Part shown: positions 43,969-57,275 of the stretch, one piece after another | How the letters are laid out: the number at the start of each line of letters is the position of its first letter | Position numbering within the stretch: position 1 is the stretch's first letter | NCBI RefSeq assembly: GCF_025370935.1 | Contig: NC_133486.1 | Span: 10,697,976-10,761,975 of the forward strand | DNA: 64,000 nucleotides | Direction: 5' to 3' | Source: Choristoneura fumiferana | Taxonomy: Eukaryota; Arthropoda; Insecta; Lepidoptera; Tortricidae | Program-made: the position numbers and the translations under genes | Notes under the pieces: generated by a model | Databases searched by the model: none | Seen by the model: only the letters and a program-made list of their open reading frames with translations | What the model was told of the DNA's origin: nothing

Positions 43969-46710
43969 CTGTCTTTTCTTATACTTTTATAGAACACAGT
44001 AGGTTAGGTTAGATTTGTTTTATGAAAGCTCCGAAAAAATATAGTTCAATAGAAAATCCTGAGTTAGCAAACGAGACAGTTTGGTAAATGAGATTGGGAA
44101 AAGACAGAGAACCCTTTAATATACACATAATAGTGCATTATGTACTTCCATCGGGAATTAACGGCACCCAAAGGTCAATCAATCAATGTAGATACATGGA
44201 ACTTAATTGTTTAGTGTCAAATAGTATTTCTTACTCAAGTAATTCTAGAGTTAAACATAAATATCTTAGGCGAGTGCGTGTTTAAATGTTCAAGTAGATA
44301 CTTAAACCATATTTGACACAATACATTCAAAAACAAGTTTAATTGTGTAATCAACAAATTTTATTAATATACAATATTTAAATTGATTAATGAATATAAA
44401 GAGAATAACCTAACCAAGAAAAAGTTAAACCCCAAAACAAACCCCCGACACTGTGTCACTTCAAAGTTCAATACCTCTAAAACGGCTAAACCGATTTTGA
44501 TAAAGCTGCATTATAGCTGCATTAAATATAGAAAACCTGCATTTAAATAAATAAAACCACATTTGAATCGCTCTACCCGTTTTAGAACTACGGTGCCACA
44601 GACAGACACACATAGCGGTCAAACTTATATAACCTCTTTTTTGCGTCGGGGGTTAAACATAGAACTAAAACTAATCCTAAAAATCTATATTTACAAATAT
44701 CACCCAAGTCGCTACTATTGGGCAGGGTGCCACGATTCCTCGTTGTATGGCAATGCCTAGAGTGTAACCATTTCTCGAATAGCGTTAAATATCAATCCCA
44801 TTGATACTCAGAAAGACATCAAACTAACTCTTGATTTTAATCAAAAGTGCAATATTTAAACCGAAAGTTTCCGAGGTCAGCTGTGAGGCGAGAGTGGCAA
44901 AACATAAATGTTAACCAACTGGTCTTGTGTAGGTTAGTTTAAAAATAAGTATGTAAAAATTGTGGTAATGGCCGTTGGATAAAACTGCCTATTGAATAGC
45001 GGCAACTAGGTAATGATGTCGACAGCTAGATATTTGGCCAAAAAGTTAATTACTAAGTAGTTTATAATGGTTTTATTTAACATGTCAGAAAAATATTTGA
45101 AAACAATTCACAAGATGCCAGTTCTAGAGCTCATTCTTAAAGTAGAAAACATGAACAGTGTAAATCAGGCATGTAAAAAAACACATTTATATCGAATGAA
45201 TACAATAAGTAAGTATCTCGGAAGACTTGAAATAGAATTTAAAAAAAATTGAGTGAACAATAACTAAGAATGTTTATTTGTTCTTAATTTTGTCAAATTT
45301 TATCTACATTTCTCCTCCACGCTCTATGCCACTATCAAAACGAACTCAAAATTAAAACTAAACCATAACAAGTTCTCAACAATCTCCAAGAATCTTAAAG
45401 TTTACTATTAAACAATACAGTCACAATCTCATTCAAAAACAATCACTATTCCCAAGGCATAACGCAGAGAATTGTCTAACGCGTCGCCGATAACATCGGG
45501 TGTACCATTTCTAATGTTTATGTTATCGATCATAGTTAATAGTCCTATTTCAACGTGAGCTTTTCAAGCTTTATACTTCATTCCAGATAACGATACATTA
45601 ATTTCATGCGAGTATGTACATACATATGCTAGTATATGAATTCAACATATTGTTTTGAGTTAAATCGCCTTAAAGGGCAAAAGACACTAGATCCTTGCTT
45701 TTGTTTACAAACTTCTTTTTAGTTCTTGAAATTTTACATGAGGCACTTTCTAATAGATGAAAGTGTGCAGTCGGGGAATAGTTATTTGTGTCACAAGAGA
45801 GCAAAATGATGTATTTAGGGCAGTACATTAAATCCAGAATGTAGTGAAGGATTCTAGACTAAAGTAGAATCCTGAGCGTACTGAGGGATTCAAGTGTTAA
45901 CGCCATGATGAAAATAATTTTTCTCCCGAGTGACTCATACAACTTTTCACACCGAATATGACGAAAATTATAATAAAACAAAAAACAATTTTAAATATAA
46001 TTAAAGAACAACCAGCATAGAAAATGGCGCGGTTTTACAATTATCAACTTCAAAATATTGCGTTTGCAAAAAAACACTTAGAAAAGCCTTGAACAGAAAA
46101 GTTGCACTTTGATTCCTCTCGTCAGGGAGCAAAAGTTACTTTTCTGAATGAGAGGTGTGAAAAATATATTATGGATGGCTCAGAAGGGAGGACCCACCCA
46201 GACAGTGCTGAGCTCTCGCTTGCTGAAAAATTAGGCAGCAAGTCCCCAACTCCCTGGAGCTTACTAATGTTTAACACTAACATAAACACAAATAAAACAC
46301 AACACAAAATAACATAAAATGCAATGAACTGCAAATTTACTTGGCTTCTTTCTTTTTTCTTTTTTAGAGGCGACAGACGCAAGAAAAAAAATTGTAGTTC
46401 ATTGATATGCATCTTTGATAAGTAACGACGAAATTAGAGATGAAAGCCAGTCTAAGAAATAGAAGCATGTTTATTGTCCAATAGCTTAACGTTATATGAT
46501 ATAGAGTATAGAAAACTAGCTATTTTGCTGCGTAATGTACACATGAAAGCAAGCAGTGGATCAATAGAGTAATGCACCTTGATGATCTCTGAAGAGCTTG
46601 TAACAGCAAGTTTTTGCTGCTTTGATCATTAGATGCCGAGAAAACGCTGTAGAAATTAGATGATTTTGTTTATTACTTACTTGGTATTTCTGGATAAATA
46701 GGTAAACCTC

Positions 46711-46920
46711 ATGGTGGCCTAGTGGCTTAACCTCTCGACAGTAGAAGATCATGGGTTTAAACCCCGGCTCGCACCTGTGATTTTTTGAATTTGATGTGCG
46801 AAATTACATTTGAAAGTAACCACGAGATTTACTGTGAAGGAAAACATCGTGAGGAAACCTGTATAAACTTGCGAAGCAATTCAATGGAGTCTGTGAAGTT
46901 TCCAATCCACACTGGGAACA
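46711..46920 (+). mobile_element. tRNA-headed SINE, 3'-truncated, copy B
   Basis: Counterpart of 33101-33305 with the same truncation point, so the insertion predates the split of the two blocks. Confidence 0.7.
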
Positions 46921-49769
46921 GGCTACGGTACGGCAAGACAGCGTTTTATTTCTAATTCTAAACTGTCCAATTTCTGATATTTTACACATTTTTTTTTCAA
47001 ATTAGTTTTTTGTCATATTCTGAATTTTCCTGTCAGATTTGGGGTCCAATATCTGGATTTTTCATGCTGCTTGTTTACCAGATTCTGTTTTGTTGCTCAC
47101 AAGGATGAAGGATGGTGATGAGGTACAATCTAGGGCTCTTCAAGGCTAGAGTGAATGGGCTGTTACTGAACCGGTGAGATACACCTTTGGCGTCAATTAT
47201 AGAACTTTTCATCAGGTGAGATAGGGGTCAATCACGTGTCAGATTTATATAAAAAAAATGGCCTTAGTTGTGACAAGAAATTTGTTTTTTCTTTTAAATA
47301 AAGTATCTTCCTCTCTCTAGTTTTCTAGCTTCATTAGGCTGCTTTTCTGTCAGAAATGTGCAAGAAATGTATTTCTCATGAACCAGTAGAAACGCTTCAT
47401 TTACTTATCCTCGCACATCTCTGGTAGAAACACAGCCTTATTTCTATCGCCACTCATCCACTGATAGCACTTAGCTGCAGGCCAAAGGCTATAAATAAAA
47501 GAAATCCAATTAAAACAAAACCTTTAATAACACGATGTATCAAACGAACAGACATGTAAATGAATTTCTTTGGCGGCTTTCAAGCCCTATAATTTGAAGG
47601 GCATGCCCCTCAAAGCCTCTGTATGAGGCGGGTTAAAAATAACCTTTTATTTCTGAACTTGAACCAAAAAAAAGGATCGGTGCCCCAGCATCCCAATGCA
47701 AGGAGAATTTGGTATGACATCATGCTGCGATAATTTTTAAGATAGGTACCCAAGGTGGAAATTTTTAAATGTTACTTTTTTGTTTGATGAAATTTTTGGG
47801 TGTTCATTCTTCGTCAAAATTAACTCGTAAAGTCATATTAACACCCAAAATTAAACAAAAATAATTTATGCAGTTAAGACACAAGTACTACAAACTTTGT
47901 AGCGTGCAAAAAACATGTAAATAACTTTAATGTCTTAACTATTTGTAAGGAAAAAAGTAATAATTATTAAACAAAATAAATTACAACAAATAAACAATTA
48001 AATTAAATAATTAAAATTAAAAAAAAAGATTTAAAAGGCTAGTATTTGCATAAACTGCCAGGACGTGCTAACGTATTAATTTTAAAAACTTTTACTACGA
48101 ATATCTTTATTATTATCATATTTAAAAAAATCTACTTACTTAAACCTATAATCGCCGCAAAATCTTTTACCGCACTTAAATTATCTGCTTCCCTTACCTT
48201 CCTTATTACTTTCTAAAGTTCCAATGTTGTTATCATAAACATTTCATATTTATTTCTCCTTATGGCTTTGGAGTTATAAATGAGCTTAGGGAATCCAATT
48301 ATCTGGTTCGCACATCTTTACGGTTGGTTTGTGCTAGAGTCTGACCAAACATTCAGTTTTGGTTTCGGTATCGGCGAGTTTCGGCTTCAAATTGGAGTTT
48401 CGGTGTAGTATTCATGTATCAGTAAACTCTTTATTGTAGAAAAGGAAGAAAGAAATAAATAAATTGACAAACTGGGAAACTAGAACCTAAAAATCTGCCG
48501 AAACTAGAACCAAAACCAAAATTTGATTCGTAAATTTTTGAGCGACGAGGAGTGGCTTTACCACACGTTCATCTGCTAATTTTCCGTGGCCACGTTGTTA
48601 TCCTTAAAAAATATTCGTGCAAAATGACAGCTTTCTAGCATTGATAGTCCCTGAGCATAGCCGCGGACGGACGGACAGACAGACAGACATGGCGAAATTA
48701 TAAGGGTTCCGTTTTTGCCATTTTGGCTCCGGAACCCTAAAAAGGTGGTGTGCAAAGAATCTAAAATGAACGCAAGCTCAGAAATTATGCAAAATAATAT
48801 ATTGAGGACTAACTGATAAATCGATCATTGCCATCTCATATTGGTAATTTGATAATAACTATACAAATAATTAAATTGCCCGGGCATTATACATAATGCC
48901 TATCACCTATTGGGCAGACTAATAAAAATATATGCTTCATTACTATAATTTATATTTTTGACTTAAAATTCCTTCATTTTATAGATGCATTATATAACTA
49001 AATATCTATCAAAATCTGTAAAGTAAGTTATCTATAATGGTTGAATTCCATTCTGGTTTTGGTCGCAATAGAACCTAACAGGCTCCTTCTCGCTGCGTTC
49101 GTCGTCGCACCTAACTTTCCGATTGACTGAATCAGACTTCAGTTCAGTAATCAAATTGCCCAACGATCATGTAGCAATATTCGTAATAACCGGACAATGT
49201 GATAAATAATGAAGTTTAATAATGCCCTTAATAATCACTTGCTTCATAATTATTTACACTAAAAAAGCGGTTGAATAAAGTTTCAGTTTCGGTATCGACC
49301 CAAACTGGTACACAAGCCGAAGTTCGGTTTCGGTTGAAAATACTGGTTTCAGTCGAACACTAGTTTATGCATCTATGGTGGAAGGTAATATGGCTGTGCT
49401 TAAACCTGTTTGCTGGCAGCAAGGACAAAAGGTTTTGCATTGTAAATATTCTGGACGTTTCTTGGAATCGGATAATGTTTCGAGAAAGAATTTCATGCTT
49501 CAATAAAGATACACTGCGAAAGTTTATTTATATGGCAATCTCGTGTGCATGTAAAATTGGCACGTAAGTTTTTGGCATTTTTTTACACTGACTTCTTGCT
49601 GCTTCTGATTGTTTTTTAGCTAGGCATGGGAAAACGATCACCATTTTAAAAACCTTACACTTAGGTACGACCATATTATGATACGTCAAATCTTATCGAC
49701 GAAAAATAAAACGACGATATAACATTTGTTTTTTATCTCGTCCAATTCGCTTAGGATAGGGGCTCTTCT

Positions 49770-50059
49770 TAAAAGCCGTGGTGGCCTAGTGGTTTGACCT
49801 ATCGCCTCTCAAGCAGAGGGTCGTGGGTTCAAACCCCGGCTCGCACCTCTGAGTTTTTCGAAATTCATGTGCGGAATTACATGTGAAGGAAAACATCGTG
49901 AGGAAATCTGCACAAACCGGCGAAGCAATTCAATGGTGTGTGTGAAGTTCCCAATCCGCACTGGGCCCACGTGGGAACTATGGCCCAAGCCCTCTTGTTC
50001 TGAGAGGAGGCCTGTGCCCAGCAGTGGGACGTATATAGGCTGGGATGATGGGATGATGA
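49770..50059 (+). mobile_element. tRNA-headed SINE, copy B, with internal deletion
   Basis: Counterpart of 36266-36578 with the same flanking AGGGGCTCTTCT. It lacks the TTGAAATTTACCACGAGC stretch between ATTACAT and GTGAAGGAAAAC. Confidence 0.75.
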
Positions 50060-50869
50060 GGGGCTCTTCTAACACCGGATATTCATAGATACTTACAAAT
50101 TTGTGTGGAATATCTAGTGCGGAAGTCCTACTCTTACTTAGCTGATTTTTTTATTGCTGTTTGTGGTCTAAATTAGACGCAGGCTTAAAAAACATTGCAG
50201 CTACAAGTTAGCTCCTGCCTATCGTGACGTTTTTACTAGTATCAGTGAACTAAAAAACAATGACTTATCTCACCCGCGGTCTTACGATAGGCCGTATATG
50301 GGACAAATGTTTGTTCATGCAGTTCCTCCACCATGACACTGTAAGAACACATACAAATCAAAAACCCAACTGTCACCAGGAACAAACTACATTGATGCAT
50401 TTCGAACTGCAGTTCAGTAGATTTACCTAATTGCTGGAGAAAAATTATTTGTGAGATATATTATTAACAAACGTTGCTACAGTCATGGCTACTTAATCAA
50501 GTCAAGGTAAACACTTTAAAAAACACAGCGAAGCTTCCCATAACATTGTCTTACCCAATCTGCGCAAGAGTGGAACACAATGGTCGCCAACGACCACAAT
50601 GGCGGGGTGTGACCGCCACCGAAATGTACAATATTGTACAATTGCACGCTCCATCGAGCGGATCCGGTGAAATTGTACACATTGTTATTTTAAACGTAAC
50701 GTTTTGTAATAAATGTTTCGGCTCATGATTCCGTTTTAAAATGGAAGCGGTTATATTATAAAGCTAGAAACGCGACTGAACCGATCGTTAAAAAAAAATT
50801 AACCCGATACTAAAAAATATTGGAAACAGTGGCATTACACATTACATAAAATTTGCACAGGAACAGTTT

Positions 50870-51155
50870 CGTCTTCCTCAAATATTCGATCTTCATTCGA
50901 GAAATTTCGATACCAACGGCCATCCTGTCTTCCGTGCTACATGACCTGCCCATTGCCACTTCAATGAGCTAATTCGCTTGCCTATGTCGGCATGTACAGC
51001 GTAAGACGTCAATCGAAGAGGTGGATGGATGACCTAGTAAAAGAAGCGGGTTCGCGGTGGATGTGGGCTGCTTCCAACCTAAGTAACTGGAGGTATATGG
51101 GGGATGGGGGAGGCCTATGTCCAGCAGTGGACGTCCTACGGATGATATGGTGATG
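50870..51155. mobile_element. LINE ORF shards in head-to-head arrangement, copy B
   Basis: Counterpart of 37364-37650. Here the plus-strand part keeps the typical AGGCCTATGTCCAGCAGTGG end. Confidence 0.5.
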
Positions 51156-51777
51156 ATGATGCATATTCGATACTTAACATTTTTATAACAATACTAGCCT
51201 TAATCCGCGACTTCGCTTGGGTAAACCATTTGACCTAGCAGTCATATATTTTAATTATTCGTAATTTTACTATGATAATTCCCAAATATTACATAGTGAT
51301 CTCCATTTACGTTGTATGACAATGACCCATTTCAAATTTGAAATATTTAGACGTAGCAATTTTACTCTTCTCATACTTGAACTGGCACCAATCTAAAATT
51401 GGCAATCAAGTTCGGATTCTCGCCGATCCGGCTCGAAGGACCAAAAGTCCCCTGCCCAGAGTTCAATGAACTGGGAACCTGTCGCTCCCACGGCCACTGG
51501 CTACCACAAAAGCCTTAACATAATCATTAAAAAGGTTGGGTTACCTTCTGAGAAATCGTAATGGTTATATTTTTCTTTAGAATCCTTTAAACCTTTTTAA
51601 AGGTTCAGTTTTAAATAACATCCTTATACATATAGATACGAAAATGATCATTGGTTGGTTACGCTTGAACGCTTAAAGTATTCAACTAATTGTGAAGACA
51701 AAGAACACACCAAAAAAAACATTCGTATTTTTCATATACATATCTGCCCGTACCGGAAATCGAAGCCGATACAAAAT

Positions 51778-51857
51778 TCGTAGTCAGGTTCTCTAACCAC
51801 TGAGCTATCCGGTCGTTATAAAAGTATTGTTCAATAAGCTCATGAGTCTTATATGAT
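51778..51857 (-). mobile_element. tRNA-type SINE head present only in copy B
   Basis: CGTAGTCAGGTTCTCTAACC then ACTGAGCTATCCGGTC is the reverse complement of the head of the SINE at 11057-11300. Copy A has an ATT-rich run (38281-38308) at the same place. Confidence 0.6.
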
Positions 51858-52456
51858 ACGTTTATGGAGCAAAATTTGTACTATTTTTAGTTTTACGTCG
51901 GCTAATGACCCATTTTCAGCAGTATGTGTGTAAAAAAATCTTAACTAACCTTAACATTGCACGTGAAGTAGGTAGGTACTTTAAAAATGCATGTTACAGA
52001 AATAGTGAAGTTGTTACTAATAAGATCCTATTAGAACGTTAGTTACTACGGGACCCTAAAAACCACAAACACATACTCACTTAATCAGAAGTCACTTATC
52101 TACTCATTCATTATTAAGAAGTTAATGTGAGATAAGTATTGAAACATTATGTTTTGTTCAAGTTTAGTAAATATTAAAGTTGAACCACAAAACTCGGTCA
52201 GAGTACAGTTAAACCTACTAACCAATAATATACGTCTTCAATCATCAAGTTCAAGCAATGCTTTATCACCGTACCGCAATTCTGACATAAACATAAGTCA
52301 GTCTTTTTTACTGTAAATCAATTTCTATATTTTTTTTTACATAAATGGACATTATTTTTGCAAAAATATAATGTAGCAGGCACTGCATGCTCGGGATTTT
52401 CTTATATGAATATTTCATTAGGTGTCATCCCGCGGGAACATTAAAAAATTTCGGTT

Positions 52457-52727
52457 TTTTTTTATTCAACTGGATGGCAAACGAGCATGTGGGTAAAAGA
52501 TCACCACCGCCCATAAACATCTGCAACACCAGGGGTATTGCAAATGCGCTGCCAACCTAGAGGCCTAAGATGGGATAGCTCAAGTGCCAGTAATTGCACC
52601 GGCTGTCTTACTCTCCACGCCGAAACACAACAGTGCAAGCACTGCTGCTTCACGGCAGGATTAGCGAGCAAGATGGTGGTAGCAATCCGGGCGGACATTG
52701 CACAAGGTGCACCTGCACCTGCAGCTG
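52457..52727 (+). repeat. Dispersed repeat with ACTCTCCACGCCGAAACACA core, block B
   Basis: Counterpart of 38871-39137. It keeps GGTATTGCAAATGCGCTGCC and GAGGCCTAAGATGGGATAGC, part of which is shortened in copy A. Confidence 0.65.
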
Positions 52728-53437
52728 AATTGAAAGTATCCTATGGTTTTATTTCGATTGTAGGTTGACGATCTGATGGTATTATTTTATCTATATTTAT
52801 GAAGCTATAATTTGCATTTACAGCAAAAATATGGTACGGGCGTGTAGTATAAATGCCAAGCAAATGCAAGTACACTTAAGAGCGTTTATACCTACTGAGC
52901 TGGCAACGAAAAGAAGAGTTCTATCAGACCACATTTTTAATTTTCATTCAATTTTGATGAAAGAATCGAGAAAAAGTAACAAAAATGCAACGTTGCTAGC
53001 TCAGCAGGTATAAACGCTCTTTACAAAAATATGTGCAATTAGTAAAAAAACCTACTAATTATTTTTCCAAAGACTTAAAAAAACCAGCAAAAAAGATTCC
53101 AAAAAAACAATCTTATTTTGATGATTTCATTATCCTAAAAGACAAAATTTCTTCATAAATCAAACCTCTTGTAATTGTTTATGCTTTAGATACGATTGCG
53201 CCATCAACTGGTATTCCTCACCGTAACGCTCCGTTTTAATTATAGGACAGAATTAAGTAACAGTAATCTACTCCGTCATGGTTTGAAACGCCATGGTTCT
53301 GCCATTATTCTGTCAACTATTGGAACGTTGTGACTAATTAACATAGCATTTCTAATATTTTTCTTATTGTGACACAGTATTCGACAAGCCATGCTTTTTA
53401 GAAGATTAGGCATCGGTACGAAGTTTTTTTACTTAAA

Positions 53438-53735
53438 AAAAACCTGCTAGGTGCGAATCGGACTCGCGCACCGAGGGTTCCGTAGAAATTTGTAGGCATT
53501 GATTTCCTTGAGAGTGTCGAAATATACGTATTTTGCGGCATAAACGACCGTATCTTTTTTTAACGTTAACATAGAAATATGATTTTATCACAGCTTCCAG
53601 AGACTGTAGACTAGTCTATCTCTACGCGTTACCGAGATAAAGGATCTTGACGGACCGATGGATGGACGGACGTTCAACAAAGTGAATAAATAAGGGTTCG
53701 TTTTTTTCTGTTTGGGGTATGAAACCCTAAAAAAC
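53438..53735 (+). repeat. GGGTTCCG repeat, complete only after block B
   Basis: AACCTGCTAGGTGCGAATCG, GAGGGTTCCGTAGAAATTTG, then TGGATGGACGGACG and GGGTATGAAACCCTAA give head and tail of the family. In copy A only the first ~100 bases are present before the sequence changes at 40009. Confidence 0.55.
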
Positions 53736-54616
53736 GACTAGAAAAGATGGTCAAATATACCGAGACTAAAGTTTTTACTGCTGCAGGTTTACAGTGTCTA
53801 AAAGATGATCGAAATTGTACACAATAAAAATTTAAACACTAGATTATTTTTAGACTAATCTTTCTCCCCAAACGTACCTACGTTTAATCTGTCAAAAAAC
53901 CATAGCAAGATGACAATGTAATGTAATGTGTCTCTTGGTCAGCTGGAAGAGATTATTTTTAGATATAAGTAAATTAGCCTTTGTAATTACTTTCTGCATA
54001 CCTGTATTTTCATTTTCTATTTTTTGTGTGCAATAAAGAGTTTGTTTACATTATACATTGTACTTTAGTAAAAAGTTCCATTTGGATTATCTTATTAGAA
54101 GACTCATATAAAATTTTAATTGCATTTCTAGTCTTAAACGATTCACAATTAATTGCATTATACAAAATACCGGAAGGTCACCAACGGTAATCGCGATTTA
54201 TCCCTTTGAAAAATACCTAATCTTTCATTTCACTCGCCTGAATAGCTTTCACCTACCAATCAGCTAACATCCTATGTATTTTTATTGTCAACAACCATTT
54301 CCCTATAGCATTTCCATCGGATTCTGAACTAGCTTCCTCGTAACTTTCTTCGCTAATTGTTCAGGGTTCAACGACCCGCTCGTCACGGATTGACGATGGG
54401 TTCCGCAAAAACGGCCTCAATCAATAACCATGTGGTGAAGGGTCACCTTGGAATTTCAAAACAAGCTAGATGTAAACGGTAATGGTCTTATTTGGATGAG
54501 TCTTAGACTGGATTTAAAGGTGGTTTTAATGAGGCGTCGACCTTTAAGTATTATACCTTGACATGTTACTCTATGCGTGCAGTTTCTTTGAAATAACTGT
54601 TTTAGGTAAAGACTAG
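53736..54616. other. Gene-free stretch
   Basis: No coding signal, repeat or RNA gene recognised. Confidence 0.4.
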
Positions 54617-55045
54617 ACTTTAGCCGCGGCTTCATACGCTTAAGCTATTTGATCCAGCAGTTGAATTGAAATAGAGGGATTATATTAAATTCCGATGGGA
54701 ATTCTTAGAAATTACATCGTAAGTTTCACTAACGTTGCATATAGAATATCTGCATCAAATTTCATGTCTCGGAAGGAGTATCGTGATAAAAAGTAGCCTA
54801 TGTGTCATTACAGACGTCTTGGCATCTACATAACAAAATTGAATGTAGTTTAACAAAAAGGATCCAAAGCACTGTCATGTTATTCTTTAATTTCGCTTTT
54901 GTTCCTACTGAAATTAGATCCAAAATTGAAAAAAAAAATTTTTGAGAGTTGGATCCTTTTCATTAAACTACGTCATATCTCATCACACACACACACACAC
55001 ACACACACATCCACACAAACTCTCGTATTTATAATATTAGCAGGA
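54617..55045 (+). repeat. Dispersed repeat with an internal CA microsatellite
   Basis: It starts TAGACTTTAGCCGCGGCTTC and ends TCTCGTATTTATAATATTAG CAGGATT, the tail word of 5887-6105. Within it are two inverted pieces, AAAAAGGATCCAAAGCACTG and GTTGGATCCTTTTCATTAAA, and a run of CA units at 54984-55009. Confidence 0.55.
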
Positions 55046-55249
55046 TTAGGAAAGTTTTACTGAACAACCCCTGTGAATGTTTGAAAGTTTTTTTTATTTT
55101 AATTCACAAATGTTAGAAACATGCATCGATCATTGTTTAAAGTGTACTGAGTCAAAGGCGAATATATCGATATAAATCGATCTATAAACAATAGTTCCAA
55201 TAAAAAAACTCATACAGGGTAGTCAGTCGAAGTAACTTAAATAGATCAT

Positions 55250-55385
55250 AATCCTCGGCCTATCTTAGTACCTACAATTGCACGCCACTGAGCACGATCC
55301 TCGGCCACTCTCATCCAGTTCTTGCTAGCCACCTTGCGCAGATCATGGCTCCACCTAGTCTGAGGGCGACCCACGCCATACTTGC
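55250..55385 (-). mobile_element. LINE ORF C-terminal remnant
   Basis: The minus strand reads IGKYGVGRPQTRWSHDLRKV then ASKNWMRVAEDRAQWRAIVG. This is the GRPxTRWxDD...NWxRxAEDRxxWR end of LINE reverse-transcriptase proteins, here open over 45 codons. Confidence 0.65.
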
Positions 55386-57275
55386 CGATGCTAAAGATCA
55401 ATTAATGATTAATTTTAAAACACCTCATAATCTTTGCGTTGGGATTATATCGCTGCCAATTTAACTGCTTTCCTCGTAATTTTCTCCGTGTACGGCTATC
55501 TGTATTTGTTTTTTAATGAATTCTTCAATAAAGCCATTGTGCTGTTTTGTTGATTGTTACGTGTTGTTAATTTGTTTTTTATAGTGCGTTTAAAGACAAA
55601 GTATTCGTCATGCCTCACCTAATCGTGTTTTGGAATCAGCCACAAGCTAACGAAGACGTTTAAAGTTTATTAGAAAGATAGAATGAAAATACATTTATTT
55701 AACGTTGTAAGAAACATCACAACCACAGAACAATAGGAAAAATCATAATACATCGTTACGCTAAATAATGCAGCAGAATAATGTCACGGGAAGTCGGGGG
55801 GGGGGGGCTGATTTTCAACGAGAACCTTATCTAAAACTAGCGAAGATAGTACTCACTCCAACAACTCGTGAAAAACAAATTAGAGATAAAAACAAAAAAT
55901 AAAACTAACTTTTTATTAAACTGCATGGCAACTCCGATTTAAACAGTTCAATCGTGCGTGTGCAGTTGGATTGTTTGAAGTCACCGCCAAAAGTATACAT
56001 TGCAAGCATATTACAATAGTATTAAAAAGGTTATTAAAAAACAATATGGTACATATCTTACTCCTTAAAATATTACTTATTTTCACCTAAAAATAATAAT
56101 AGTTTTAACTGTCGTCACTTCACATATATCAACACAAAAGCCCATAAAACTGGCAATCAACAACAAATATCATATCGCAATTCATTCGCAACCGAATTTT
56201 GTAACGAAAAATTAAGAAATCAAAACCCTGGTCCTAATTAAAAAGAACAATAGGTATATTTTTCTCGCTTCAATTTGTTCGACGTCTACTAATGGTCGTT
56301 ACGCACCGGCGGAGTAAAACTTTTCTTTTATTATTCATTCATTCACTCGTTCAGTGAAAGTGTACCATTTGTCATTTTAAAGTTTGTTTACGTGCCTTGT
56401 TTACTAAAATGACGAACTGACTGTTCAATACTTTTTAGTTTTTTAATGGTTGCGACTATCCTGTTAGGTGTTTTGAGTTAGTTTCTTGTTTGTGTGTTGA
56501 TTATTTAACTTCGTTCTATATTTAAAAACTTCTTCATAATTTAAGAAGATTTTTTTAAGTCTGTGTTAATAGAAATGTTAAAAAGCAGTAAAATTATCGG
56601 CACGTGTGTGTCTTTTTAAACAGCGTTAATAACAATAAATTCTTTATTTCAGGCCAATTTATCCATTATAGTTACTTAGTACATTACACTTATTTGACTA
56701 TGTTAGTATACATTAATAATATTTTTATTGTCAGCACACTTAAATATTCATTTTTGCATCATTCATTCAGTGCTTAGTGATAAGGCAATCGAGACGATGG
56801 TAGTATACATACATCCCCAAAGTGATATTTAGCTAAAAGCAAAACACTATAATACTCTTACTAAGCGATTTAAAGTGTAATTGTTTATTTTAGCTATATT
56901 TAAACAACTGTCAAAAGATACTTAACTGAAAACAGTGACAAACACAATATCAACAATGAAAAAAAAACTAACCCACTTAAATTCATACCTACATTATGAC
57001 CACGTTTTCCAGTTCCTGTTCACCATAACAAATACTGATGAATCAGTACGATGATTCAGTTGATGTAATTAATTTTGGAAATCAACGCAGTTCAGTGAAA
57101 TGAAGTCATCGGCCGATTTACGTAACCGAAGCCGCGGGCTGACCGTGTAAATTAAGGTTTTGGCGAAACGGATAAACGCTTTCATAATGTAGATTAGATG
57201 ACATTCCTCATATCCGAACCGGAGAATGATATTTGATAAATGAGTTCGATGTCCTGAGTCAGACTTTGAATTATT
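55386..57275. other. Gene-free stretch
   Basis: AT-rich DNA. A run of 13 G lies near 55796 and a TTCATTCATTCACTC run near 56333. No gene recognised. Confidence 0.4.

Larger units (their letters stand above)
43394..53544 (+). repeat. 10.15-kb duplicated block, copy B
   Basis: It parallels 29828-40009 in order and direction, starting five bases after the N gap in the middle of a repeat. Differences from copy A include a 101-base deletion near 47410, a 24-base deletion in the SINE near 49882, a 24-base insertion near 50284, an extra SINE head at 51778, and a different 3' neighbour after 53544. Confidence 0.9.

Noticed and set aside
54984..55009. CA dinucleotide run.
   Set aside because: An ordinary microsatellite inside a dispersed repeat; nothing unusual about it.
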